This document shows, one piece after another, positions 42,259 through 51,700 of a stretch of 64,000 nt of DNA. Under the pieces are notes generated by a model. The model had not been told where the DNA came from. It did no database searches and was given only the letters and a program-made list of their open reading frames with translations. The DNA comes from Desulfuromonadales bacterium. Lineage in GTDB: Bacteria; Desulfobacterota; Desulfuromonadia; Desulfuromonadales; Geopsychrobacteraceae. The stretch is taken from the NCBI GenBank assembly GCA_019429255.1, contig JAHYIY010000008.1, positions 52,669 through 116,668 on the forward strand, in the 5' to 3' direction. The translations under genes and the position numbers were made by a program. The first letter of the stretch is position 1; every line of letters begins with the position of its first letter.

Positions 42259-42843
42259 TCACTCTTGATGGGCGATGCGGACAATTTCGTTGGCGATATC
42301 CTTAGGGGAAAGGATAAAATCGATATATCCGCTGGCGATTGCGCTCTCAGGCATATCCGGTTCTCTGGCAGTGTCAGGTTTCTGCGCAAAGGTAATGCCG
42401 CCGACCTCTTTGATGCCGGACAAGGCTGCGGCTCCATCGCCATCAAGGCCGGAGACAATGACGGCAATCAGTTTGCCATCCCAGTTCCGGGTCAAGGAGC
42501 GCATAAAAACCGTAATCACGTCGGGCCATCCCCTCGGCTTTGATATTGACGTGAGCCGAAATTCTCCATTAAGAACGTGTAAGTCCCGTTTTTCCGGGAT
42601 GACGAATACATGGTTGGGTTCGATGTCCAGCTTTTCTGTGATCAGCTCCACCGGCATCGTGGTGTAGCGCGGGAGAATCTCGTGAAGACGGGTGGCGACG
42701 CTTCTTAGGTGATTGACGATGACAATGGCAACGCCCATATCGGCCGGCAGATGCTTTAATAAACGGATGTACGCATCAAGGCCACCAGCTGAGCCGCCGA
42801 TACAAACGATAGGGTAGTTTTTTGAAGTAGTTCTGGTTTTCAT
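42259..42843 (-). CDS. Stand-alone CheB-type methylesterase domain protein
   Basis: The 194-residue protein is a complete CheB catalytic domain without the receiver domain. The active serine is in CIGGSAGGLDAYIRLLKHLP, the histidine in VIVNHLRSVATRLHEIL and the aspartate in IVSGLDGDGAAALSGIKEVGG. VFVIPEKRDLHVLNGEFRLT is also typical. Such domains hydrolyse glutamyl methyl esters of chemoreceptors, or act in fused signalling proteins. No chemotaxis genes are nearby, so the target is unclear. AGAGGTAA precedes the ATG. It lies downstream of the DUF3309 and half-SOD genes on the same strand. Confidence 0.9.
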   Translation of the reverse strand: MKTRTTSKNYPIVCIGGSAGGLDAYIRLLKHLPADMGVAIVIVNHLRSVATRLHEILPRYTTMPVELITEKLDIEPNHVFVIPEKRDLHVLNGEFRLTSISKPRGWPDVITVFMRSLTRNWDGKLIAVIVSGLDGDGAAALSGIKEVGGITFAQKPDTAREPDMPESAIASGYIDFILSPKDIANEIVRIAHQE

Positions 42844-42943
42844 TTACCTCTACTACGTCGGACAAGGTTGTTTTTTGCGCAAGCAGGGACTGCCTCGGGC
42901 GTTCCGGTGATCTGATTCCTGAAATTATCTCCTGAGAAAATCT

Positions 42944-43213
42944 TCACGCCGTTTGTTGATGTTCCCAGAGCAGCGAATGCAGCAGGTGCCCGCCGATATG
43001 AAAGGAAAGTTCCTTGAAGGTCGCCCTGGTGTCAACGTCGGCCTGGTCTTCCCGGGACTTATTCATCATCTGGAGGATGGTGTTCGCGCCATTGACGTAG
43101 GCAGCGTGGTGTTTGTCGTGGTGCAGCCGTAAGAGGTCTTTTGACATCACCGGTGCCGGCGCATCGTAGTCATATTCGAGCTTCGGTAGTTGGTACATTT
43201 TGGCTGTCTCCAT
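42944..43213 (-). CDS. N-terminal half of an iron/manganese superoxide dismutase
   Basis: The start METAKMYQLPKLEYDYDAPA is preceded by GGAGAG; the longer frame is rejected. The 89-residue product matches only the N-terminal helical hairpin domain of Fe/Mn superoxide dismutase (normally about 200 residues). It has the first metal-ligand histidine region LHHDKHHAAYVNGANTIL and the second in GGHLLHSLLWEHQ, then stops. The C-terminal domain with the remaining aspartate and histidine ligands is missing, and no continuation is found downstream. It cannot be a normal dismutase by itself. It may be a remnant, or a deliberately short protein, because an even shorter paralogue sits at 60621 in the same gene context. 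Confidence 0.8.
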   Translation of the reverse strand: METAKMYQLPKLEYDYDAPAPVMSKDLLRLHHDKHHAAYVNGANTILQMMNKSREDQADVDTRATFKELSFHIGGHLLHSLLWEHQQTA

Positions 43214-43280
43214 CTGGCTCTCTCCGGTGTTGGTTTTTATGTTAAGCGCGGAATTCGCGTATGGCTGTACTTCATCCAAA

Positions 43281-43320
43281 TCGAAATCGCTATCGGGATC
43301 GATCCCGATAGCGATTTCGA
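43281..43320. repeat. 40-bp perfect palindrome
   Basis: Bases 43281-43300 are exactly complementary to 43301-43320 with no spacer (centre GGGATC-GATCCC). It lies in the 123-base gap between the DUF3309 stop and the half-SOD start and would form a very stable hairpin in the mRNA, separating the two genes. Confidence 0.9.
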
Positions 43321-43336
43321 CTACTTCATGATCATT

Positions 43337-43495
43337 TTACATTCGTCCGCTGACCACCAGAAAAATCACAATTAAAAGCACCAATCCAATGCCGCCACTG
43401 GGAATGGCTCCCCAGCTTCTGCTGTAGCCCCAGGTTGGCAAGGCACCGATCAGCAGTAAAACCAGTATGATCAATAAAATTGTTCCTATTCCCAT
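43337..43495 (-). CDS. DUF3309-family small membrane protein
   Basis: The 52-residue protein (MGIGTILLIILVLLLIGALP, then WGYSRSWGAIPSGGIGLVLL and a VSGRM end) matches DUF3309, a tiny two-helix membrane family common in stress clusters. GGAGAG lies 6 bases upstream. The predicted sigma-54 promoter at 43541 gives a 35-base leader. It is followed by the 40-bp palindrome and the half-SOD gene. Confidence 0.85.
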   Translation of the reverse strand: MGIGTILLIILVLLLIGALPTWGYSRSWGAIPSGGIGLVLLIVIFLVVSGRM

Positions 43496-43540
43496 GATGT
43501 CTCTCCCTAGATGTTTGGTGTGGATGCAGAGCTTTAATGA

Positions 43541-43554
43541 GCAACAAGCATGCC
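43541..43554 (-). promoter_or_regulatory. Sigma-54 promoter of the DUF3309-SOD operon
   Basis: Minus-strand GGCATGCTTGTTGC has exact GG-N10-GC spacing and TTGC at -12. The predicted transcription start is near 43530, 35 bases before the DUF3309 gene. Confidence 0.85.
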
Positions 43555-43648
43555 CATGCTGACCAACCTCATAGGCCTCGCAACTATCTGAAATTGATAA
43601 GAAAAAAAGAGATCAGAGGAGAGTTGTTGGTGAGCCCGGCAGACGCCA

Positions 43649-43682
43649 CCGTCATATTTAGTATAGCTGTCAGATATGGCGG
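43649..43682 (-). promoter_or_regulatory. 34-bp enhancer-like site 2
   Basis: CCGTCA at the left, CTGTCA 18 bp on and TATGGCGG at the right match the other four 34-bp sites. It lies 95 bp upstream of the -24 element at 43554. Apart from this site and the promoter, the 43496-43785 gap holds nothing else recognisable. Confidence 0.8.
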
Positions 43683-43785
43683 AAGTTGCAGACGCATCTA
43701 TTGATGCTGGTCAACCTTGACTGCAGGATCTTCTCTCTTTTCCATTTTAGTGTACCGCTCTTTTTAGAACGTCGCGGTGAAAAGC

Positions 43786-45555
43786 CTAATCGTCCTCGAC
43801 CAGACCGAACTCGCGGAGCAGTACGCCGATCTGGGTTTTGTCGAGCTTTTTCATCAGCAGATTGCGCACGAAGTCAGGCCCTGGAATGTTGATCTCCTCG
43901 CCGTCGCGCAGGCTGCCGGTTGCGGACAAAAGGGTACGAATGTCGTAGGTGGAGTTGAAGACCTCCGGCACGCCGCGCCCGATGGCGAGCAGGGTGTAGA
44001 CAGCCTCCATCGGCGTACGTACCGAGTACTCGGTGGTGAAGATGCAATCGCGCTGCCGGGATTCTGCGAACTGTCCGATGAAGGCGAAGTTGACAGCGCC
44101 CTCGGGCACCACGTCCGGGCGATCACCGGTCTGGCGTGGCATGAAGAAAGCGGTCACGTACGGCATCATTACCGGCACGGTTATCGCGCCGGTTGCGGCC
44201 AGTTCGGGGATGTCCTCGACCGGCACACCCAGGTGGTAGAGCCATTCCTGGGTGATCTCCTCACCGCTGCAGTCCTGCATCGGTTTCTTCACGTAATCGC
44301 CGGGTTTCTCGACGAACAGCGAGTAGACCCAGGCCACGATCTGGTCTTTCGGCTGCTGTTTGAAATGCGGTTGTCGGTTCACCGTCCAACTGAGCAGCCA
44401 GGATGAGTCCTTCGCGGTCACGATGCCGCCAGTCACCACCTTGCCGCTGAACGGATCACGCTTGGCGATCTTCTGAATGTACTTCGGGATGCGCTGATCG
44501 AGGGTAGTGACGGTGGCCGACTCCCATTTAGTCTCGGGGATGTGCGAACCGAACACCTCCGGTCGCCCGAACGCCGGATCCTTGGCGGCGATGCGCCGCC
44601 ACAAATCCCACGCCGGAGCAGGCCCGACATTGAGCTTGGCCGGGGTGTGGTGGTCACCGTTGTCGGAGTTTTCGGTCAGCGAGCCGATGGTCATGAAGAC
44701 CAGGTCGTCGGGGCCGAGATCGACGCCGCCGGCAACGGCTTCCTTACGCCAGTGGATACGGGTCGCCAGCTTGCGTCCGGGTGCGATGTTAAAATCGACA
44801 TCGGTCACCTCGGTGGCGTATTGGAACACCACGCCGTGATCCTGCAGCCAAGTGACCAGTGGCAGGACCAGCGACTCGTATTGATTGTACTTGGTGAACT
44901 TCAGTGTGGAGAAGTCCGGCATCCCTTTGATCTGGTGGATGAAACGGTGCAGGTAGAGCTTCATCTCCAACGCCGAGTGCCACTCCTCGTAGGCAAACAT
45001 CGTGCGCCAGTAGAGCCAGAAATTGCTGCCGAAGAATTCCTCCCCGAAGACCTCGTTGATGCGCTTGTTTTCCATCTCTTCGCGGGTGGCCAGAAAGAGC
45101 TTGACGATCTCCTTTTGCGCCTGCTCGCTGAGGGTGAACAGACCGTCGGTATGCGCGTCCTCACCTTGATTCACCGTGGCGCGCTGCAAAGAGGAGTTCG
45201 GATCGTCCTTGTCGAGCCAATAGAACTCGTCGAGCACGCTGGCCCCCTTAATCTCGAGGGACGGGATCGAACGGTACAGGTCCCACAGACATTCAAAGTG
45301 GTCTTCCATCTCGCGCCCGCCGCGGATCACGAAGCCCTTGTTCGGCTCCATGCTGCCGTCCAGCGCTCCGCCGGGCAGCTGTTGCTGCTCCAAAATGGTG
45401 ATCCGGCTGCCCGACATCTGCGCGTCGCGGATCAGGAAGGCCGCGCCCGCCAGTGAAGCCAGGCCGGCGCCGACAAACCAGGCCGTTTTGTTCTCTGCTC
45501 CATTGGGTTTGCGCGGGCGGGCGAAGGCCTCGTAGTTACCATTGCTGTAGTACAT
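43786..45555 (-). CDS. ohyA: Oleate hydratase
   Basis: The 589-residue flavoprotein matches oleate hydratases (myosin-cross-reactive antigen family). These add water to the cis-9 double bond of unsaturated fatty acids to give 10-hydroxy acids. The N-terminal FAD-binding motif is WFVGAGLASLAGAAFLIRDA with the ribose-binding acid in ITILEQQQLPGGALDG. Family blocks include MEPNKGFVIRGGREMEDHFECLWDLY (split as MEPNKGFVIRGGRE and MEDHFECLWDLY), KFTKYNQYESLVLPLVTWL and WSWT-like LLSWTVNRQPHFK. QEWLYHLGVP, VPVMMPYVTAFFMPR and FAFIGQFAESRQRDCIFTTEYS also match. The role is likely detoxification of unsaturated fatty acids or membrane-lipid response. Full length. It lies downstream of the glucan synthase gene on the same strand, 186 bases apart. 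Confidence 0.93.
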   Translation of the reverse strand: MYYSNGNYEAFARPRKPNGAENKTAWFVGAGLASLAGAAFLIRDAQMSGSRITILEQQQLPGGALDGSMEPNKGFVIRGGREMEDHFECLWDLYRSIPSLEIKGASVLDEFYWLDKDDPNSSLQRATVNQGEDAHTDGLFTLSEQAQKEIVKLFLATREEMENKRINEVFGEEFFGSNFWLYWRTMFAYEEWHSALEMKLYLHRFIHQIKGMPDFSTLKFTKYNQYESLVLPLVTWLQDHGVVFQYATEVTDVDFNIAPGRKLATRIHWRKEAVAGGVDLGPDDLVFMTIGSLTENSDNGDHHTPAKLNVGPAPAWDLWRRIAAKDPAFGRPEVFGSHIPETKWESATVTTLDQRIPKYIQKIAKRDPFSGKVVTGGIVTAKDSSWLLSWTVNRQPHFKQQPKDQIVAWVYSLFVEKPGDYVKKPMQDCSGEEITQEWLYHLGVPVEDIPELAATGAITVPVMMPYVTAFFMPRQTGDRPDVVPEGAVNFAFIGQFAESRQRDCIFTTEYSVRTPMEAVYTLLAIGRGVPEVFNSTYDIRTLLSATGSLRDGEEINIPGPDFVRNLLMKKLDKTQIGVLLREFGLVEDD

Positions 45556-45741
45556 AAAAAATTCCTTTTTGTTTGCCTGACAGGGTTGAACATGAATCGC
45601 CGCTGTCGTTAGCTCTCATGGCTGGGTGGGGCCAGTGTCCGATGTGCTCCTCACCCCGGGCGCGTTCTATCTGTCGGGCATTGGATATTCCCTCTTCCTG
45701 AGGGAGAGGCTAGGGTCAGGGGGTGGAAAGATGGGTGCTAA

Positions 45742-48700
45742 TCAGTTACCTTTTTGTCCAGCTTTAGCCAGGGTTACCTCAACCTGATGGTTGCGGTGAT
45801 CATCCACCAGCGGAATTGTCGTGCCCTCGATGACAACCCCGTCGAGAGTGATGCGTTGCAACAGCGACGTCGTTTCATCAGCATTGCTGATCGTGAGATG
45901 GTACATGGTCTCACGATAGCGGTAGCGGATTCTGTACGCCGGCCAGTGAGCCGGGATGCAGGGGGTAATCCGCAACTGGTTCACCTCCAGCTGCAGACCG
46001 AGCAGGGTTTCCAGGGTCAGTCGATACATCCAGCCCGAGGCTCCGGTGTACCAGGTCCAGCCGCCGCGCCCGGTGTGGGGGGGGACAGCGTAAATGTCGG
46101 CGCACATGACGTAGGGCTCGACCTGGTAGCGTGTCATCGCCTGGAGGTCGCTGCCATGGTTGACGGGATTGAGCATGGCGTATAATTCCCAGGCGCGTTG
46201 ACGGTCGCCCAGCAGGGCAAATGCCATCGTCGCCCAGATGGCAGCATGGGTATATTGACCGCCGTTTTCGCGTACCCCGGGGACATAACCTTTGATGTAG
46301 CCCGGTTCCAGGGCGGATTGATCGAAGGGAGGGGTGAGCAGTTGAATCAGCTGCGCATCGCGCCGCACCAGCCTCTGGTCCAGGGCCGCCATCGCCTGGC
46401 GGGCGCGGCCGGGATCGCCGCCGCCGGAGAGGACCGCCCAGCTCTGGCTGATCGAATCGATCTGACATTCGTCGTTGCGGGAGGAACCTAAAGGGGTGCC
46501 GTCGTCAAACCAGGCGCGTCGGTACCAGGCCCCATCCCAGGCATGGGTTTCGATGTTGCTGCGCAGCTGTGCTGCCTGCTCACTGCAGAGGTCGGCAAAA
46601 TCCGGGTCATTGTGGGCCCGCGCCAGAGTGGTAAACAGGTTCAGATTCTCGTACAGGAACCACGCCAGCCACACGCTCTCGCCCTTGCCCTGATGGCCGA
46701 CCAGATTCATCCCGTCATTCCAGTCGCCACAACCCATCAGTGGTAATTGATGCTCGCCAAAGCGTAAGCCGTGGTTGATGGCACGCGCACAATGTTCATA
46801 GAGGGTGGCCACCTCGCTCGACCGCTGCGGCTGGTCGTAGTAGGCCTCTTCTTCGGGACCCAGCAGCCGACCTTCAAGGAACGGGACGACCTCGTCGAGG
46901 ATGCCGGTATCGCCGGTCGTCTGTACGTAGCGACAGGTGGCATAAGGGAGCCACAGATAGTCATCGGAGAAATGGGTACGCACCCCTTGGCCGTTTGGTG
47001 GGTGCCACCAATGTTGCACGTCGCCCTGGGGAAACTGGCGTGAGGCGCAGAGCAACAACTGTTCGCGGGCCAGCCGGGGAGTGGTATGAAGCAGGGCCAT
47101 GGTGTCCTGCAGCTGATCGCGAAAGCCGTAGGCGCCGCCGGACTGGTAATAGCCGCTGCGCGCCCAGAGTCGGCAGGAGATGGTCTGGTACACCAGCCAG
47201 CCGTTGGTGATCACATCCAGCGCCGGGTCAGGTGTCTCGACCTGGACCGCGCCCAGAGTGTGATTCCAGTGCTCCCATACTGCCTCCAGCGCCAACCGGG
47301 CGCCGCCCGTGCCGCCGAATTGCCGGATCAGTTGGCGAGCCTGGTCGACATTGGCTGCGGCGCCAAAGATGAACACGATTTCGCGCTCTTGCCCTTCGGC
47401 CAGGGTCATCCGGGTTTGCACCGCGGCGCACGGATCGAGCCCTGCACCGGTTCGGTTCGACAAACGCTTGCGCTCCATCGCTGCCGGACTGGACAGTGAA
47501 CCGTTGCGGCCGATGAACTCGCTGCGGTTGCCACTCACCCTGCACTCCGGCTCGCTGACCTGGGCAAAAACGACCCGATTGGCACATTCGCGGCCATAGG
47601 CGTTGCGGGCCAACAGCGCCCCGCTGTGGGGATCAATTTCGGTGACGATGTGCATCAGGTTGGCGTGGCGCCATTCACCGAGCACCAGTTCCCAATAACC
47701 GGTCAACGACAAGCTGCGCGGGCGTCGCGACTGGTTGCGTAACTTGATGACCAGGAACTTGACCGGTGCATCCATGGCGACGTAGGTGAACAGTTCCGAG
47801 GCGATACCGGCCTCGAGGTGTTCGAACACACTGTAGCCAAAACCGTGGCGGCAGACATAGCCGTTGCGCCCGGGAGTGGGGAGCGGCGTCGGCGACCAGA
47901 AGGCCCCGGTCGCATCGTCGCGAATATAGAGGGCCTCGCCGCTGGTGTCGCTTAAGGGATCGTTGTGCCAGTTGGTCAGGCGGAACTCGTGGGCATTGTC
48001 GACCCAGGTGTAGGCGCTGCCGCTCTCACTGACCACGGTGCCGATATGCGGGCCGGCGATGACGTTGGTCCACGGTGCCGGGGTGTTCTGCCCCGGTTCA
48101 AGGGTAACGACGTACTCGTGCCCATCGGGGGTGAACCCGCCCAGACCGTTGCTGAAAATGCGCTCACGGGGTAACAGGGGTTGAATCTGCTCCGCCGCTG
48201 GTTGCTGCACCGGTTCCAGACGATCTGACTGCCGATCCGGCGAAAGGCGTCGTTCTACCTGCTCGATCAGGGTGGGGACGCTGTCTTGGTAGACCACCCG
48301 GGCGACCGTCTGCAGCAACACCCGCTCGTCCTCCGAGAGTTCCTCGGCGCTGCGCACGAAGATCCCACCCGGTTGGTTCAGCATCTGCGCCTCAGCACCG
48401 GTATTGATCATCCTCATGATCTGGTCATGCAGTTCCGCCCGGTAGGTGGAAAAATCTTCATTGACAATCACCAGATCGGCCGCCAGTCCTTTTATCCGCC
48501 AATAGGCGTGGGCTTGCAGCACCTGTTTGACCAGATCGATCCGGCTTAGGTCGCCGATGATGAGCAGGATGATCGGCAGGTCGCCGGAGATGGCAAAACG
48601 CCACAGTCCTGACTGGCCCAAGCGATTGCGGGCAATAACCTCCGCCGGGGCGCGGCGCAAGGCATTGCTGAAGACGATTGAGGTCGCCAGCCGGCCATAG

Positions 48701-51700
48701 CGCTGAGCCTCGGCTTCGCTGACCCCCAGCCGGCGCAGCACCTCCTGGCTCTGAAACCAGGCCATCTCAAAGGCGCGTTCAACAAAGTGGCGATCACAAT
48801 ACTCATCCAGCAACGCCAGGGCGGTCTCACGCGTGTCTGCGACCCCGGAGATGATCTGCACGGTGACTGATTCGTCAGGGGCCAGGGTCAGGGTGCGACG
48901 GATCGCGACGATCGGGTCGAGGACCGGACCCGCCGTATTTGACAGCCGTGAACGGCGCTCATGGCCGGCAACGGCCAGCGGGTTAGCCGTGGTTCGTCCG
49001 CGCCCGACAAACTTAGAGCGATCGGTTTCAAAAGAGGGCTCGTCGCTCACGGCTCCCGGTGCCGACAGCAGGTGGAACATCCAGGGGGTCTGCTCTTCCG
49101 GCGTACGGGCGCGGCGGGTGCAAAGGATCGCCTGACGTTCAGGCAGGATTTCGGTTTGCACAAACAGATTGCTGAAGGTGCGATGGGCCAGGTCGGCGTT
49201 CAGCGGAGCCAACACAATCTCAGCATAACTGGTCAGCTCGATATGGCGAAGCCGCGACGACTGGTTGGTGAGGGTGACGCGGCGAATCTCGACATCATCC
49301 TCAGGAGAGACAGCGATTTCGGTGTGGGTGTCAATCCCCAGGTCGCGGCGCCGGTATTCAGCCCGCCCCTGGACAAAGATCGCTTCATAATGGTCGGCTC
49401 TGCGCCGCGTTGGTTGATAGGCACTGGACCAGTAGCGCCCCGTATCGCAGTCGCGCAGGTAAATAAAGGATCCCCAGCCATCGCAGGTGGCATCTTCGCG
49501 CCAGCGGGTAACGGCCAGATTGCGCCAGCGACTGTAGCCGCCGCCGACATGGGTCGCCATGACGTGGTAGTTCCCGTTGGACAACAGATGGATCTCCGGG
49601 GTCGGCGTGTCCAGGTTGGTAAAGACGCGCATGATATCGCCGGTTTCTGTGACCGGATGGGCGGTGGCGCTCACTTCAGCGGCGTGGGGGTGCAGCGTCG
49701 CCACCTGTTTGGGAATTCGTTCCTGGAGCAGCAGTTCGGTTGCTTTTAACCTGGGGTCAGACATGAAACGGCGCTGCATCGGTTGACCCTGCAGGACATG
49801 GGCAAAGGCCAGCAGGCTCATCCCCAGATGATGAGACATGAAGGTGCGCACAATGACGTGGTTTTTGCCGCGCGGCACCCGCGATGGGGTGTAATCGATC
49901 GCCTCAAAGAACCCATAGCCGCCCTGAAAGCCATGACTGGCCAGGGTCTGCAGGTTGTGGCAGGCGTCCTGCGGCATCACCGTCAATGCCAGGGCGCTGG
50001 CGTAGGGAGCGATGACCAGATCCTCGCCCAGTCCGCGCTTGAAACCGAGCCCCGGTACGCCAAAGGCGCGATACTGATAGATCTGGTGCATGTCGGTGAG
50101 GTTATAGCACGACTCGGAAATGCCCCAGGGAACAGAGCGTTGTCGACCGTATTCGATGTGGCGCGCTACAGCGGCTTTGCAGGTCTGCTCCAGCAAGGTG
50201 CTGGGGTGACTCGGCATGATCAACTGGGGCATCAGGTACTCGAACATCGAACCGCTCCAGGAAATCAGGCTGACATTGCTGCCCTGGCTGGTCAGCATCC
50301 GGCCAAGGGAGAACCAATGCTTCTGGGGAACCTGCCCGGCGGCGATGAGCAGAAAACTGGCCAGGCGTGCTTCGGAGGCCAGTAGATCGTAACAGGCCGG
50401 ATCACGGCGGTGTTCGCCGACATCGTAGCCGATGCTGAGCAGGCCCCGCGGGCTGTTGTAGAGAAAGTCGAATTCCATCGCCGCCAGGTCGCCGCAACGT
50501 TGGACCAGATCGTCGATGACTTTGAGCCGTTTGGCGGCGGCCGGCGACTTGACCCCGCTCGCGGCAGGCCCGCCGTTTGCCAGTTCCGAGAGCCTCGGGA
50601 TGGTATTGAAGCGTTGTGCCTCAGGCACCAAAGAGCCCACTTCGGTACGCAGGTCACGGGCTTGTCGTTCGAAGTCCTGCGCCCAGGAGGTGAGTTCGCC
50701 CGTGCTCTCTTTCTTGATCGTTAACCAGGCCCGCAGTTCCGCCCCCAGACGCTCAATTTCATCCAGTAAACCTAGCGCAGCAGCCGGCGTTGGGGGCGTA
50801 TTCAGGATAGCGGTGGCGAGCCTGTTGCGGAGCGTACGGATCTTAACCTCCAGTTCAGGGGCCGGCACTGCAGGCAGATACTCGGCCAGTACCTCCAGGG
50901 TGTCCTGCAGGCCGACAAAGGCCTGGTTGGAGAACACCGGCTGATCCTTGAGCTCGGCCAGTCCCGCCTGCAGGGTGAGCAGGCTGCCGACCAGATTGCC
51001 GCTGTCCACCGAAGAGATATATTGCGGCCATAACGGCTTCAGGGTCCGGGTGTCGTACCAGTTGTAAAAATGGCCGCGGTAGCGTTCCAGCCTGGCCATG
51101 GTTGCCAGGGTGTTTTCGGTCAAACGCAGACATTTGCCAACGCTGATGAAACCAAAATCGCAGGCGCTCAGGTTGGCCAGCAGGCCCATGCCGATGTTGG
51201 TCGGTGAGGTTCGCCGGGCGATGACGGCGACAGGATATTCCTGGACGTTGTCCGGCGGCAGCCAGTTGTCCTCGGGACCGACGAAGTCAGCGAAATAACG
51301 CCAGGTGCGCCGCGCGCAGGCGCGCAAAAAGGTCTGTTGCGCGGCGCTCAGGTCAGGGCTCGGCGTTGTCAGCGGTCGGCTGATCCACCAGCCGACCAGG
51401 GGTGAGAGCAACCACAGCATCAGCAGCGGTGCAGCAAACGGCCATTGGACCGGCGCATCAAGCCAGACCAGTGCCGTCACCAGCAGCAGTGCCAGTAATG
51501 GCCCGACCCACATTTCGACGAAAAAATCGACCGGCGTACGGCGCTTGTTCCGCCGACCATAGGACGGCAGTTGCCAGAGCAACAAACCGCGCCGGGTAAA
51601 CAGCATGCGGCCCGCCGAACGCCGGATCGCATCCAGATTGATTAAGGTATCGTAGGGGAGCAGGATCAGGGTCAGCAAAGCCAGTAACAGCGGACGACTC

